DNA of 64,000 bases from assembly GCF_039679125.1 (NCBI RefSeq), contig NZ_CP155551.1, forward strand, positions 3,286,001 to 3,350,000, in the 5' to 3' direction. Under the pieces are notes generated by a model that searched no databases, was not told the DNA's origin, and saw only the letters and a program-made list of their open reading frames with translations. Shown one piece after another: positions 27,358-36,884 of this stretch (positions are counted from its first letter, which is position 1; the number at the start of each line of letters is the position of its first letter). Position numbers and translations under genes: made by a program. Origin of the DNA: Blastococcus sp. HT6-4. Its GTDB lineage: Bacteria; Actinomycetota; Actinomycetes; Mycobacteriales; Geodermatophilaceae.

Positions 27358-28270
27358 GCCCGCGGGGGCGATCGCGGCCGCCGGCGGGGTCGTCTGGCGC
27401 CCGGCCGGGGACGACGGCATCGAGATCGCGATCGTCCACCGTCCGCGCTACGACGACTGGTCGCTGCCCAAGGGGAAGCTCGACGCCGGTGAGCACGCCC
27501 TGGCCGCCGCGTGCCGCGAGGTCGTCGAGGAGACCGGGCTCGGCGTCGTCGCCGGACGCCGCGGGCCGACCACGCAGTACGCGGTCGACGGCGTGCCCAA
27601 GCACGTCGACTACTGGCTCATGCGCTGGGTGGGGGGCTCCTTCCTCCCCAACGACGAGGTGGACGAGCTGCGCTGGCTCGCCCCCGAGGAGGCCGCCGCA
27701 TGCTGCACCCACGAGCACGACCGGCTGGTGATCACCGACGCGGCACGCACCGACGTCCCGCGTGAGGTGAGCCTGCTGCTGGTCCGGCACGGCCGGGCCG
27801 GGAGCAAGCACGAGTTCGAGGGGCCCGACGAGCTGCGGCCGCTGGACGAGAAGGGACGGCGGCAGGCGCAGCAACTGGCCGAGGCGCTGGCGTGGTTCGC
27901 CCCGGACGACGTGCTCAGCGCCCCGAAGGTGCGCTGCACGCAGACGGTGGAGCCGCTGGCCGAGCGCCTCGGCGTGGACGTGCGCCCGTCACCCCGGATG
28001 GGCGAGGAGGCGTTCGCCGACGACCCCGACGCCGGCCTGGCCGTGGTGGAGGAGCTGCTCGCGCCCCGGGCCGACCCGGGGGTCACCGTGCTGTGCAGCC
28101 AGGGCGCGGTGATCCCGTCGGTGCTGCAGGCGCTCGGGGTGCACGGCCACGGCGTCCGGGGGCTGCTGCCGCCGGCCGCCAAGGGCAGCGTGTGGGCCCT
28201 CGGCGGCCGGCCGGGGGCTCTGGTCGCGGACTACTACCGCGACTTCGAGGCCGACCCCGACGCCCCCTGA
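27341..28270 (+). CDS. mutT1: MutT1-like Nudix hydrolase with histidine-phosphatase domain
   Basis: This 309-aa two-domain sanitation enzyme acts on oxidised nucleotides. An N-terminal Nudix domain carries the box [23 protein letters not shown]-like segment from residue 45 to 67. A C-terminal histidine phosphatase domain has the RHG motif at 149-151. In mycobacteria MutT1 degrades 8-oxo-GTP and 8-oxo-GDP and lies beside ppk as here (Rv2985). It overlaps the ppk end by 17 nt, so the two are co-translated. Confidence 0.92.
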   Translation: MLPPAEPAGAIAAAGGVVWRPAGDDGIEIAIVHRPRYDDWSLPKGKLDAGEHALAAACREVVEETGLGVVAGRRGPTTQYAVDGVPKHVDYWLMRWVGGSFLPNDEVDELRWLAPEEAAACCTHEHDRLVITDAARTDVPREVSLLLVRHGRAGSKHEFEGPDELRPLDEKGRRQAQQLAEALAWFAPDDVLSAPKVRCTQTVEPLAERLGVDVRPSPRMGEEAFADDPDAGLAVVEELLAPRADPGVTVLCSQGAVIPSVLQALGVHGHGVRGLLPPAAKGSVWALGGRPGALVADYYRDFEADPDAP

Positions 28271-28290
28271 GGGCGCCGGGGGCCGGCAGG

Positions 28291-28914
28291 TCAGGCGGGG
28301 AGGGCCGGGAGGGCCTTCGGCAGCCAGGACGGGCGCGCCGCCTCGTAGGTCTCGATGTCGTCGAGGTGCCGCTCGGTGAGGCCGACGTCGTCGAGCCCCT
28401 CCAGGAGCCGCCAGCGGGTGTAGTCGTCGACCTCGAACGGCACGGTCCGTTCCTCACCCGCCCGCGCCGACCCCCAGGTGACCTGCTTGGCCTGCAGGTC
28501 CACCGTCACCGGCGTCGCCGGGTCGGCCTCGATCGCCGTCCACAGCGCCTCGACGTCGGCCTGCGGCAGGACGACCGTCAGCAGCCCGGACTTGGTCGAG
28601 TTGTTGCGGAAGATGTCGGCGAACCGGGAACTGATGACGACCCGGAAGCCGCCGTCCAGCAGCGCCCAGTTGGCGTGCTCGCGGGAGGAACCGGTGCCGA
28701 AGTCAGGGCCGGCCACCAGGATGGAGGCGTCGGCGTACTCCGGGCGGTTGAGCACGAAGTCCGGCTCGTTGGTCCGCCAGGCGATGAACAGGCCGTCCTC
28801 GAAGCCGGTGCGGGTGATCCGCTTGAGGTACTCGGCCGGGATGATCTGGTCGGTGTCGACCGCGCTGCGGCGCAGGGGCGCGGCGGTGCCGGTGTGCGTG
28901 GTGAAGGCGTCCAT
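28291..28914 (-). CDS. leuD: 3-isopropylmalate dehydratase small subunit
   Basis: This 207-aa subunit pairs with LeuC to isomerise 2- to 3-isopropylmalate in leucine synthesis. It has the swivel-domain pattern [14 protein letters not shown] and the loop [17 protein letters not shown]. It starts 3 nt after leuC stops, so both come from one leuCD operon whose promoter faces ndgR. Confidence 0.97.
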   Translation of the reverse strand: MDAFTTHTGTAAPLRRSAVDTDQIIPAEYLKRITRTGFEDGLFIAWRTNEPDFVLNRPEYADASILVAGPDFGTGSSREHANWALLDGGFRVVISSRFADIFRNNSTKSGLLTVVLPQADVEALWTAIEADPATPVTVDLQAKQVTWGSARAGEERTVPFEVDDYTRWRLLEGLDDVGLTERHLDDIETYEAARPSWLPKALPALPA

Positions 28915-28917
28915 GGC

Positions 28918-30324
28918 TCAGGCTCCGATCAGGTCGGCGGGGGCGGTGAGGCGGCCGGTCAGCGCGGTGGCGGCGGCCACCGACGGCGACACCAGGTGGG
29001 TGCGCCCGCCCTTGCCCTGGCGACCCTGGAAGTTGCGGTTGCTGGTCGAGGCCGACCGCTCGCCGGGCTTGAGCTGGTCGGGGTTCATGCCCAGGCACAT
29101 CGAGCACCCGGCCCCCCGCCACTCGGCGCCGGCCTCGGTGAAGACCTTGTCCAGGCCCTCCGCCTCGGCCTGCAGCTTCACGCCGACCGAGCCGGGGACG
29201 ACGAGCATGCGGGTGTCCGGGTCGATCTTCTTGCCCTGGAGGAAGGCCGCGGCGGTGCGCAGGTCCTCGATCCGGCCGTTGGTGCAGGAGCCCAGGAACA
29301 CGGTGTCGACCTGGATCTCGCGCAGCGGGGTGCCCGGGGTCAGACCCATGTAGGCCAGCGCCTGCTCGGCGGCCCGCCGCTCGCCCTCGTCGTCGAACTG
29401 GGCCGGGTCGGGCACCACGCCGTCGATGGGCAGACCCTGACCGGGGTTGGTGCCCCAGGTGACGAACGGCGTCAGCGTCGAGGCGTCCAGCGTCACCTCG
29501 CGGTCGAAGAGCGCGCCGTCGTCGGTGCGCAGCGTGCGCCAGTGCTCGACGGCGGCGTCCCAGTCGGCGCCCTGCGGGGCGTGCGGGCGGCCCTGCAGGA
29601 AGTCGAAGGTGGTCTGGTCGGGTGCGATGAGCCCCGCCTTCGCGCCGGCCTCGATCGACATGTTGCAGATCGTCATGCGGGCCTCCATCGACAGGGCCTC
29701 GATGGCGCTGCCCCGGTACTCGATGACGTGCCCCTGGGCGCCGTTGGTGCCGATCTGGGCGATGACGGCCAGGATGATGTCCTTCGCCGAGACGCCGGGA
29801 GCCAGCTCGCCCTCGACGGTCACCGACATCTGCTTCGGGCGGTACTGCGGCAGTGTCTGGGTGGCCAGCACGTGCTCCACCTCGCTGGTGCCGATGCCGA
29901 AGGCCAGCGCCCCGAACGCCCCGTGCGTGGAGGTGTGGCTGTCGCCGCAGACGATCGTCAGGCCGGGCTGGGTCAGGCCGAGCTGCGGGCCGATGACGTG
30001 CACGATGCCCTGGTCGCGGTCGCCCATCGGGGCGAGCCGGATGCCGAACTCGGCGGTGTTCTTCCGCAGCGCCTCCACCTGCGCCCGGCTCACCGGGTCG
30101 GCGATCGGGGCGAGGATGTCCAGCGTGGGGACGTTGTGGTCCTCGGTCGCCATCGTGAGCTCGGGACGGCGGACGGTGCGACCGGCCGCCCGGAGGCCGT
30201 CGAACGCCTGCGGGCTCGTCACCTCGTGCACGAGGTGCAGGTCGATGTAGAGGAGGTCGGGCTCGCCCGCGGTGCTGCGCACCACGTGGGCGTCGTAGAC
30301 CTTCTCGGCCAGGGTCTTCGGCAC
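28918..30324 (-). CDS. leuC: 3-isopropylmalate dehydratase large subunit
   Basis: This 468-aa aconitase-family subunit holds the [4Fe-4S] cluster. The cluster Cys residues lie in [11 protein letters not shown] and [11 protein letters not shown]. Substrate residues lie in [31 protein letters not shown]. The start is GTG with an AAGGGGA site about 9 nt upstream. The gene is divergent from the IclR-type regulator ndgR, and a palindrome in the gap is the likely control site. Confidence 0.97.
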   Translation of the reverse strand: MPKTLAEKVYDAHVVRSTAGEPDLLYIDLHLVHEVTSPQAFDGLRAAGRTVRRPELTMATEDHNVPTLDILAPIADPVSRAQVEALRKNTAEFGIRLAPMGDRDQGIVHVIGPQLGLTQPGLTIVCGDSHTSTHGAFGALAFGIGTSEVEHVLATQTLPQYRPKQMSVTVEGELAPGVSAKDIILAVIAQIGTNGAQGHVIEYRGSAIEALSMEARMTICNMSIEAGAKAGLIAPDQTTFDFLQGRPHAPQGADWDAAVEHWRTLRTDDGALFDREVTLDASTLTPFVTWGTNPGQGLPIDGVVPDPAQFDDEGERRAAEQALAYMGLTPGTPLREIQVDTVFLGSCTNGRIEDLRTAAAFLQGKKIDPDTRMLVVPGSVGVKLQAEAEGLDKVFTEAGAEWRGAGCSMCLGMNPDQLKPGERSASTSNRNFQGRQGKGGRTHLVSPSVAAATALTGRLTAPADLIGA

Positions 30325-30367
30325 GGTGGCGTCCCCTTCGGGTGACTGGTCGCTCCCGAGGTAGCCG

Positions 30368-30387
30368 TCTCATTCCGCGGGATGCGA
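30368..30387. promoter_or_regulatory. Candidate NdgR operator (20-bp imperfect palindrome)
   Basis: Positions 30368-30377 and 30378-30387 form an inverted repeat matching at 8 of 10 pairs around a CCGCGG core. It lies in the 73-nt divergent gap, 10 nt before the ndgR start and overlapping its probable -10 region (GAGTAT at 30386-30391). IclR-type regulators bind such palindromes. That it is bound by NdgR is inference. Confidence 0.5.
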
Positions 30388-30397
30388 GTATTGCTGT

Positions 30398-31099
30398 GTG
30401 GGACAGCCTAACCCGGTCGCGGTTCTGGACAAAGCGGTCTCGATCCTGCACGCCGTGGCGCAGGAGCCGGCGAGCCTCGCCGAGCTGGTCGCGCGCACCG
30501 GACTGCCGCGGGCGACGGCGCACCGGCTGGCCGTCGCGCTGGAGGGCCACCGCCTCGTGCGCCGCACCGACACCGGGAGCTGGGCCCCCGGTCCGGCGCT
30601 CGCCGAGCTCGGCCGCGCCACCGCCGACATCGGCGAGATCGCCGGGCGCCACCTGGTCACCCTGCGCGACGCCACCGGCGAGAGCGCGCAGTTCTACGTC
30701 AGGGACGGCGCCACCCGGGTCTGCGTCGCCGCGGCGGAGCGCACCAGCGGGCTGCGCGACACCGTCCCGGTCGGCGCCCGCCTGCCCATGACGGCCGGAT
30801 CCGCGGCGCACGCCCTGCTGGCCTTCATGCCCGCAGACGAGGTCACCCGACTGCTCCCGTCGGCCAGCTTCACCGCCCGCACGCTGCTCGACGTCCGCCG
30901 CCGGGGCTGGGCGCACAGCGTCGCCGAGCGCGAGGCGGGCGTCGCCTCGCTCTCCGCACCGGTCCGCGACGCGACCGGCGCGGTGCTGGGTGCGGTCTCC
31001 ATCTCCGGGCCGGTGGAGCGGCTCGGCCGGCGACCCGGCGCCGAGGTCATCGGCGCGGTGCTCGACGCGTCGGCCGCCATCTCCCGCGCGGCGCGCTAG
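30398..31099 (+). CDS. ndgR: IclR-family regulator NdgR/LtbR type
   Basis: This 233-aa regulator has an N-terminal winged helix (AVLDKAVSILHAVA ... LPRATAHRLAVALEGHRLV, residues 7-55) and an IclR effector domain (SAQFYVRDGATRVCVAAAERTSGLRDTVPVG ... RRRGWAHSVAEREAGVASLSAPV). It strongly resembles Streptomyces NdgR and Corynebacterium LtbR, which control leuCD and other amino-acid genes. It is divergent to leuC exactly as in those organisms. Autoregulation through the shared palindrome is likely. The mRNA may be leaderless. Confidence 0.93.
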   Translation: MGQPNPVAVLDKAVSILHAVAQEPASLAELVARTGLPRATAHRLAVALEGHRLVRRTDTGSWAPGPALAELGRATADIGEIAGRHLVTLRDATGESAQFYVRDGATRVCVAAAERTSGLRDTVPVGARLPMTAGSAAHALLAFMPADEVTRLLPSASFTARTLLDVRRRGWAHSVAEREAGVASLSAPVRDATGAVLGAVSISGPVERLGRRPGAEVIGAVLDASAAISRAAR

Positions 31100-31147
31100 A
31101 ACCGCTAAGCACTGGACGCCGCCGCCCGACCGGCCGGACACTGACCC

Positions 31148-32248
31148 ATGACCGCTACCGACAGCCGCGGGTCGGCCCGCGTCGCCGAGGCCGGCGAGGG
31201 CATCGGCCTCGACGAACTCGCCCTGGCCACCCGCAACCACGGCCTGCCGCTCGAGGCGCTCCGGTACGACGTGACCCCGCCGGGCCTGCATTACGTGCTC
31301 ACGCACTTCGACATCCCCGCAGCCGACCCCGGCTCCTGGGAGCTCCGGATCGGCGGCGCCGTCGACCGGCCGCTCACCCTGGGCCTGGACGACCTGGTGC
31401 GCCGCCCCGCCGTCACCTCCCGCGTGCTGCTCGAGTGCGCCGGCAACGGCCGGGCCCGGCTCGACCCTCGACCGGTCAGCCAGCCCTGGCTCCTCGAGGC
31501 CGTCGGGACGGCGGAGTGGACCGGCACTCCGCTGGCGCCGCTGCTGGAGGAGGCCGGGCTCTCCCCCGCCGCCGTCGACGTCGTCTTCACCGGCGCGGAC
31601 CACGGCGTGGAGCGCGGCGTCGAGCAGGACTACGCCCGCGGGCTGCCGGTGGCCGAGGCGCTGCGCGCGGAGGCGCTGCTGGTCTGGGCGATGAACGGGC
31701 AGCCGTTGCCCCCGCAGCACGGCGCCCCGCTCCGGCTGGTGGTCCCCGGCTGGTACGGCATGGCCCACGTGAAGTGGCTGACCCGGATCGACGTCCTGAC
31801 CGAGCCGTTCACCGGCTACCAGAACGCCACCGCCTACCGGCTCAAGGTGGAGGCGGACGACCAGGGCGAGCCGGTCACCCGGATCCGGCCGCGCGCCCTC
31901 GTCGCCCCGCCGGGCTGGCCGGACTTCATGACGCGGGAGCGGTTCGTCCGCGCCGGCGCCGTGCCGCTGTCCGGTCGGGCGTGGTCCGGTCGTGCGCCGG
32001 TCACGCGGGTCGAGGTCAGCACCGACGGCGGGCGGACCTGGGACGACGCCGTCCTCGCGCCGGCCGACCCCGCCCACCCGTTCGCGTGGCGGGCCTGGAC
32101 CTACGACTGGACCGCGACCGCTGGAGCGCACGAGCTGCTCGTGCGCGCGACCGACGAGCAGGGCGCCCAACCGGTCGAGCAGGAGTGGAACCGCCAGGGC
32201 ATGGCCAACAACCTCGTGCAGCGGGTCCCGGTCACGGTCCTCGCCTGA
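31148..32248 (+). CDS. Sulfite oxidase-like molybdopterin enzyme
   Basis: This 366-aa protein has the Moco-binding fold of the sulfite oxidase family, with the Mo-ligand Cys97 in VLLECAGNGR. A C-terminal dimerisation domain follows (about residues 240-366, RVEVSTDGGRTWDDAVL). There is no Tat or Sec signal, so it is expected in the cytosol, unlike periplasmic YedY/SorA types. The natural substrate is unknown. A GACACT box 5 nt before the ATG may be its -10. It ends at a perfect 15-bp terminator. Confidence 0.88.
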   Translation: MTATDSRGSARVAEAGEGIGLDELALATRNHGLPLEALRYDVTPPGLHYVLTHFDIPAADPGSWELRIGGAVDRPLTLGLDDLVRRPAVTSRVLLECAGNGRARLDPRPVSQPWLLEAVGTAEWTGTPLAPLLEEAGLSPAAVDVVFTGADHGVERGVEQDYARGLPVAEALRAEALLVWAMNGQPLPPQHGAPLRLVVPGWYGMAHVKWLTRIDVLTEPFTGYQNATAYRLKVEADDQGEPVTRIRPRALVAPPGWPDFMTRERFVRAGAVPLSGRAWSGRAPVTRVEVSTDGGRTWDDAVLAPADPAHPFAWRAWTYDWTATAGAHELLVRATDEQGAQPVEQEWNRQGMANNLVQRVPVTVLA

Positions 32249-32257
32249 CCGAGACGG

Positions 32258-32291
32258 CGAGAGCCCCCGACCGGGTGGTCGGGGGCTCTCG
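32258..32291. terminator. Bidirectional terminator, first copy
   Basis: A perfect 15-bp stem (CGAGAGCCCCCGACC at 32258-32272 with 32277-32291) and a GGGT loop. It can end the sulfite oxidase-like mRNA from the left and the tRNA-Glu transcript from the right. Confidence 0.85.
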
Positions 32292-32297
32292 ATCGCG

Positions 32298-32370
32298 TAG
32301 CCCCGAAGGGATTCGAACCCTCGCTACCGCCGTGAGAGGGCGGCGTCCTAGGCCGCTAGACGACGGGGCC
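32298..32370 (-). tRNA. tRNA-Glu (anticodon CTC), copy 1
   Basis: This 73-nt cloverleaf has the acceptor stem GGCCCCG with CGGGGCT and discriminator A. The anticodon stem CCGCC/GGCGG encloses a 7-nt loop CTCTCAC (anticodon CTC), and the T-loop is GGTTCGAATCC. CCA is not encoded. It is transcribed away from the sulfite oxidase-like gene. Confidence 0.95.
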
Positions 32371-32441
32371 GTGCAGGAACCATTTTGCCATGGCCGGATC
32401 GGCCCCCGGCAGCGGGGTCGGGAGGACGACGCCCGAGACGG

Positions 32442-32475
32442 CGAGAGCCCCCGACCGGGTGGTCGGGGGCTCTCG
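32442..32475. terminator. Terminator hairpin, second copy
   Basis: The same 15-bp stem and GGGT loop as at 32258, here between the two tRNA-Glu genes. It probably ends transcription of the second copy before it reaches the first. Confidence 0.75.
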
Positions 32476-32481
32476 GTCGCG

Positions 32482-32554
32482 TAGCCCCGAAGGGATTCGA
32501 ACCCTCGCTACCGCCGTGAGAGGGCGGCGTCCTGGGCCGCTAGACGACGGGGCC
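32482..32554 (-). tRNA. tRNA-Glu (anticodon CTC), copy 2
   Basis: Identical to the copy at 32298-32370 except for one D-arm base (C instead of T in the GGCCYAGG segment). The anticodon, T-arm and acceptor are unchanged, so both copies should be functional. Confidence 0.95.
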
Positions 32555-32598
32555 GTGCTGTGTCACTGCTGTACTGCGAGAGGAACCAGGCTTCCTCG

Positions 32599-32670
32599 CT
32601 GGGGTACCAGGACTCGAACCTAGACTAACGGAACCAGAAACCGTCGGGCTGCCAATTACCCCATACCCCA
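32599..32670 (-). tRNA. tRNA-Gln (anticodon CTG)
   Basis: This 72-nt tRNA has the acceptor stem TGGGGTA/TACCCCA, discriminator G, and anticodon loop TTCTGGT (anticodon CTG). The anticodon stem has four pairs plus a T-T mismatch next to the loop. The T-arm reads GGTTCGAGTCC. It lies 44 nt upstream of the tRNA-Glu pair on the same strand. gltX, encoded nearby, charges tRNA-Glu and in Actinobacteria also mis-charges tRNA-Gln for GatCAB. Confidence 0.93.
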
Positions 32671-32747
32671 TGGGTAGCACCTCGCGGCGCCGGAGAAGAC
32701 GATACCTGACTCCGCCGGCCCGGGTCGCACCACCCCCCCTGGCCGGG

Positions 32748-33920
32748 TCAGCGCGCCGGCACCGGCGCCCCCACCGCCGGACCACGCAGGTCCTGGGCCG
32801 CCGTGCACGTCTCCGCTCCCCCGCGCCGCCGCCACCACGCCACGAGCGCCACGTAGGCGCCCGTGCCCGCCAGCGTCAGCGCGAGCGAGGCCAGGCCGAC
32901 ACCGGCCGGCACCGGTCCCGCGGCGGCCAGGTCGTCGTCCAGGAGGCCGGCGAGCAGGAAGATCAGCACGTTGTTCACGGCGTGCAGCACGATCGCCGCC
33001 TCGATGCCCCCGGTCAGCCAGACCACCGCCGACGCGGCCAGCGCGAAGGCGAGGTAGTCGAGGAAGGCCACGGGAGTCGGTGGCAGGTGCGCCAGCGCGA
33101 ACAGCGTCGCGGTGACGAGGGCGGCCACCACCGCCCCGGCGGCCGGGCGGCCGATCCAGCCGGCGATCGCCTGGCTCAGGTAGCCGCGGAAGAGGTACTC
33201 CTCCGCCGCCGACTGCAACGGGGTGGTCAGCAGGACGACGGCGAGCAGCCAGCCCCACGACGCCACCGGCCCCTCCAGCTGGGCGTCGCCGACGGTGAAC
33301 GCCAGGAGGGCCGACAGGCCCACCGCGACGCCGAGGGAGCACAGGGCGAGCAGGGTCAGCCGGGGCAGCAGCCGCCATCGCAGCCTGGCCAGCACCGACG
33401 ACGACCACCCCGGGCGCATGCCGTGCGCCACCGCCCACGCCAGCCAGACCACCGGGATGGCCACGATCAGCGTGGCGTTGGTGACCAGCAGCACGCCCGG
33501 GTCGGTGAGATCGAGCAGGGCGAGGTCCGGGCTCACGCCGGTGAGGATCCCGATCACCCCGACGACGGCGCCCGCCACCAGGAAGACCACGCCGATCAGC
33601 AGCAGCCCGAGCACCGGGCGCCACCACGCCCAGTCCCGGGAGCGCATCGCGAGCAGGAACGGCTGCGGCACGTCGTGCGGCGGCGTCCCCGGGGGCAGGG
33701 CCCAGGCCACCGGCGGCGGGCCCGGGTAGGGCCCCCACTGCGGCGGCGGCGCCGGGTAGGGCCCCCACTGCGGCGGCGGGGCCGGGTAGGGCCCCCACTG
33801 GGGCGGCGGTGGGGGCGACCAAGGAACGGGCGGTGGCTGTCCCGGCCCCGGCCGGTGCGTCGGCGGCGGCCCGCCGTACCACTCGTCGGCCGGCCCGCCA
33901 CCGGCGCCGGGACGGGTCAT
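32748..33920 (-). CDS. CPBP family intramembrane metalloprotease
   Basis: This 390-aa membrane protein has a Pro/Trp/Tyr-rich cytosolic N-terminus with three PPPQWGPYP repeats (about residues 38-70), then about eight membrane segments. The CPBP (Abi, PF02517) motifs are present: EEYLFRG with Glu240, Glu241 and Arg245; His278 in FALAHL; and HAVNN at 313-317. Such proteases process membrane or prenylated substrates; the target here is unknown. The ATG overlaps the gltX stop. Confidence 0.85.
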   Translation of the reverse strand: MTRPGAGGGPADEWYGGPPPTHRPGPGQPPPVPWSPPPPPQWGPYPAPPPQWGPYPAPPPQWGPYPGPPPVAWALPPGTPPHDVPQPFLLAMRSRDWAWWRPVLGLLLIGVVFLVAGAVVGVIGILTGVSPDLALLDLTDPGVLLVTNATLIVAIPVVWLAWAVAHGMRPGWSSSVLARLRWRLLPRLTLLALCSLGVAVGLSALLAFTVGDAQLEGPVASWGWLLAVVLLTTPLQSAAEEYLFRGYLSQAIAGWIGRPAAGAVVAALVTATLFALAHLPPTPVAFLDYLAFALAASAVVWLTGGIEAAIVLHAVNNVLIFLLAGLLDDDLAAAGPVPAGVGLASLALTLAGTGAYVALVAWWRRRGGAETCTAAQDLRGPAVGAPVPAR

Positions 33921-35416
33921 CCCTCGCTGGCGACCGTGCGCGCAGCGGCGAGCCGCGCCAGCGTCCGATCCCGCCCGAGCAACTCCATCGACTCGTACAG
34001 CGGCGGGGAGACCGTGCGCCCGCTGACCGCCACCCGGACCGGGCCGAAAGCCTGCCGCGGCTTGCGGCCGAGCCCCTCGACCAGCGCCTCCTTGAGGGCC
34101 TGCTCGATGGCTGGAGTGGTCCACTCGTCCAGCGCCCGCAGGGCCGCCGTGGCGGCGTCCAGCACCTCGACGGCGCTCTCACCGGCCAACTGCTTCTCCG
34201 CCGCCGCGGGGTCGATCTCCACCTCGTCGACGAAGAGGAAGCCCAGCAGCCCGACGGCCTCCGACAGCACGATCATGCGCTCCTGCGCCAACGGGGCGAT
34301 GGCCCGCAGGACGGCGTCCTGCTCCGCGGTGGGCGGGTCGCCGACCAGGCCGGCGTCGGCCAGATGAGGGACGACGCGCGCGGTGAACTCCTCGACGGGC
34401 AGCCCGCGCAGGTGCGTGGCGTTGATCGCCTCCGCCTTCTTCAGGTCGAAGCGCGCCGGGTTGGCGCTCACCCGCGTGACGTCGAAGGCCTCGACCAGCT
34501 CGGCCGTGGAGAAGATGTCCCGGTCGTCGGCGATCGACCAGCCCAGCAGCGCCAGGTAGTTCACCAGGCCCTCGGGCAGGAAGCCGCGCTCCCGGTACAC
34601 GTCGAGGTTGGACGTGGGGTCGCGCTTCGAGAGCTTCTTGGTCCCTTCACCGGTCACCAGCGGCAGGTGCCCGAAACGCGGGGTGCCGGTGGCCACGCCG
34701 ATGTCGCTCAGGGCGGAGTACAGCGCCAGCTGCCGCGGGGTCGAGGGCAGCAGGTCCTCGCCCCGGAGCACGTCGGTGATGCCCATCAGGGCGTCGTCCA
34801 CCGGGTTCACGAACGGGTACAGCGGCGCGCCGTTGCCGCGGACCAGCACGAAGTCGGGCACGGCTCCGGCGGCGAAGCGGACCTCACCGCGGACGAGGTC
34901 GGTCCAGACGAGGTCCTCGTCGGGCATCTTCAGCCGCAGGACCGGCATCCGGCCCTCGTCCCGGAAGGCCGCCTTCTGGGCCTCGGTGAGGAACCGGTCG
35001 TGGTTGTCGTAGCCGAGCTTCGGGTCCTCCCCCGCGGCCCGCCGACGGGCGTCGACCTCCTCGTTGGTGGAGAACGACTCGTACGCGTGCCCGGACGCCA
35101 GCAGCTTGGCGGCCACCTCGCGGTAGATCTCGTGCCGCTCCGACTGGCGGTACGGCCCGTTCGGTCCGCCGACCTCCGGCCCCTCGTCCCAGTCCAGCCC
35201 GAGCCAGCGCAGGCTGTCGAGCAGGTGCCGGTAGGACTCCTCCGAGTCGCGGGCGGCGTCGGTGTCCTCGATGCGGAAGACGAACGTGCCGCCGTGGTGC
35301 CGCGCGTGCGCCCAGTTGAACAGCGCCGTCCGGATCAGGCCGACGTGGACGAGGCCCGTCGGGGAGGGGCAGAAGCGCGTGCGCACGGCGCCGGGCGGGG
35401 CGGGGACCTCCGTCAT
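33917..35416 (-). CDS. gltX: Glutamyl-tRNA synthetase
   Basis: This 499-aa class I synthetase has the HIGH-like motif [18 protein letters not shown] and the KMSKS-like motif [12 protein letters not shown]. In Actinobacteria it is non-discriminating and also forms Glu-tRNA-Gln, which GatCAB (53.4-57 kb) converts to Gln-tRNA. Two tRNA-Glu genes and one tRNA-Gln gene lie just downstream. The ATG overlaps the upstream FAH gene (ATGA). Confidence 0.97.
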   Translation of the reverse strand: MTEVPAPPGAVRTRFCPSPTGLVHVGLIRTALFNWAHARHHGGTFVFRIEDTDAARDSEESYRHLLDSLRWLGLDWDEGPEVGGPNGPYRQSERHEIYREVAAKLLASGHAYESFSTNEEVDARRRAAGEDPKLGYDNHDRFLTEAQKAAFRDEGRMPVLRLKMPDEDLVWTDLVRGEVRFAAGAVPDFVLVRGNGAPLYPFVNPVDDALMGITDVLRGEDLLPSTPRQLALYSALSDIGVATGTPRFGHLPLVTGEGTKKLSKRDPTSNLDVYRERGFLPEGLVNYLALLGWSIADDRDIFSTAELVEAFDVTRVSANPARFDLKKAEAINATHLRGLPVEEFTARVVPHLADAGLVGDPPTAEQDAVLRAIAPLAQERMIVLSEAVGLLGFLFVDEVEIDPAAAEKQLAGESAVEVLDAATAALRALDEWTTPAIEQALKEALVEGLGRKPRQAFGPVRVAVSGRTVSPPLYESMELLGRDRTLARLAAARTVASEG

Positions 35417-36225
35417 CGGGCGCCGCCCGCGGTCGACACGGCGTCGGCAGCGGAGACCGAGTTGGTCAGGGTGCCCAGCCCCTGGATGCTGCAGGACACC
35501 GTCTGACCGGGCCGGATCGGCCCGACACCGGACGGGGTGCCGGTGAGCACCACGTCGCCGGGGAGCAGGGTCATCACCTGGGAGATGTGGGAGATCAGCG
35601 TCGGGACGCCGAAGAGCAGCTGGCTGGTGCGGCCGGACTGCCGGCGCTCGCCGTCGACGTCGCAGGTGACCTCGAGATCGGTCGCGTCCAGGCCGATGCC
35701 GGACAGGTCGGTCTCGATCCACGGGCCCAGGGGGCAGAACGAGTCGAAGCCCTTGGCGCGGGTCCACTGCCCGTCGCCGGCCTGCATGTCCCGCTCGGTG
35801 ACGTCGTTGCCGATGGTGTAGCCGAAGACGCTGCCCAGCGCCTGCTCCGGCGTCACGTTGCGCGCTCCCCGGGCACCGATCACGACGGCCAGCTCGACCT
35901 CGTGGTGCACGTTGGTGCTGCCCGGCGGGATGCGGATGGCGTCACCGGGGCCGATGACCGACGTCGAGGGCTTGAGGAACAGCAGCGGCTCCTTCGGCGC
36001 CTCGCCGGTGTTCATCTCCTTGACGTGCTCGGCGTAGTTCTTGCCGATGCAGACCACCTTGCTGGGCAGGATCGGCGAGAGCAGCCGGATGTCGGCCTGC
36101 GCGAAGCGCGTGCCGGTGAAGGAGATCTGGCCGAAGGGGTGGCCCTCGATCTGGGCGACCTGGCCGTCCCCGTCGAGGACGCCGAAGGACATGCCCTGAG
36201 GAGAGGCGAAACGGACGATGCGCAC
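35413..36225 (-). CDS. Fumarylacetoacetate hydrolase family protein
   Basis: This 270-aa protein carries the FAH fold with metal ligands in [12 protein letters not shown] (two Glu) and [10 protein letters not shown] (Asp), and the segment [13 protein letters not shown]. Family members hydrolyse or decarboxylate beta-diketo acids and catechol-pathway products, so the substrate stays open. It matches Rv2993c, which is also next to gltX. The GTG start lies 6 nt after TAACCT, suggesting a leaderless mRNA that continues into gltX. Confidence 0.88.
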   Translation of the reverse strand: MRIVRFASPQGMSFGVLDGDGQVAQIEGHPFGQISFTGTRFAQADIRLLSPILPSKVVCIGKNYAEHVKEMNTGEAPKEPLLFLKPSTSVIGPGDAIRIPPGSTNVHHEVELAVVIGARGARNVTPEQALGSVFGYTIGNDVTERDMQAGDGQWTRAKGFDSFCPLGPWIETDLSGIGLDATDLEVTCDVDGERRQSGRTSQLLFGVPTLISHISQVMTLLPGDVVLTGTPSGVGPIRPGQTVSCSIQGLGTLTNSVSAADAVSTAGGAR

Positions 36226-36231
36226 ATCGCG

Positions 36232-36271
36232 AGGTTAGTCGTCGGCGGGCGACCGCCTCCCGACCTACCGT
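36232..36271. promoter_or_regulatory. Divergent -10 boxes for FAH and VOC genes
   Basis: On the minus strand TAACCT (36232-36237) is 6 nt before the FAH GTG. On the plus strand TACCGT (36266-36271) is 8 nt before the VOC ATG. Both would place transcription starts at or next to the start codons. Confidence 0.5.
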
Positions 36272-36279
36272 CTGCGCCC

Positions 36280-36660
36280 ATGGCCTGCCGCTTCTCCGAG
36301 CTCGTCGTCGACAGTCGTGATCCCGAGTCGCTGGCCGCTTTCTGGGCCGCCGTGCTCGACTACCGGGTGCTCGGCCGCGAGGAGGATGGCAGCGTCGAGA
36401 TCGGCCCGGAGGCCGGCTTCGGCGGCCCGGCGCCCACGCTGGTCTTCGGGAAGGTCGCCGATCCCACGCCGGGCAAGGTGCGGCTGCACATCGATCTCAA
36501 CCCCACCGACCGCGACCAGGACGCCGAGCTGCAGCGGCTGCTCGACCTGGGCGCGACGCCGGCCGACGTCGGCCAGTCCGGCGACGAGGGGTGGCACGTC
36601 CTGGCCGATCCGGAGGGCAACGAGTTCTGCCTGCTGAGGACCCGGCTGGATTCCGTGTGA
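36280..36660 (+). CDS. VOC / glyoxalase-like domain protein
   Basis: This 126-aa protein has a single vicinal-oxygen-chelate fold (FSELVVDSRDPESLAAFWAAVLDY, VRLHIDLNPTDRDQDAEL, WHVLADPEGNEFCLL). The metal ligands are likely His and Glu, with Glu in the final GNEFCLL motif. The gene type is common and its substrate unknown. The ATG follows TACCGT by 8 nt, so translation may be leaderless. Confidence 0.82.
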   Translation: MACRFSELVVDSRDPESLAAFWAAVLDYRVLGREEDGSVEIGPEAGFGGPAPTLVFGKVADPTPGKVRLHIDLNPTDRDQDAELQRLLDLGATPADVGQSGDEGWHVLADPEGNEFCLLRTRLDSV

Positions 36661-36684
36661 CGGGCGCGCGCCGGCGCACCACCT

Positions 36685-36746
36685 GTTCCGCGGGCAGTCT
36701 GTCTCTGCCCAGCTGAGGTGGGCAGAGACAGACTGCCCGCAGGAAC
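36685..36746. repeat. Long perfect palindrome (22-bp stem) between genes
   Basis: Positions 36690-36711 and 36719-36740 are perfect inverted complements (22 bp, 7-nt loop). After a one-base bulge, 5 more pairs form (36685-36689 with 36742-36746). It sits after the VOC stop but lacks a U-run. It may be a terminator or a dispersed palindromic repeat. Confidence 0.8.
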
Positions 36747-36884
36747 CTCACCGCGGGTCGGCGACCGGCCGCGGTGTCGCGGCGGGTGGGGCCCGGAGGG
36801 TCCCGGGCAGCCGTGCCACGTCGCTCCGCGCAGCAGGGGGACGGCAACTGGCCGCGGTGCCGGCCGGAGGCCGACAATGTCGTC

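Larger units (their letters stand above)
32249..32558. repeat. Tandem duplication of tRNA-Glu plus its terminator
   Basis: Positions 32249-32374 and 32433-32558 are the same 126-bp block with two base differences, offset by 184 nt. Each copy holds a 15-bp hairpin and a complete tRNA-Glu(CTC). One difference lies between the hairpin and the tRNA; the other is in the D-arm region of the tRNA. Confidence 0.9.
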
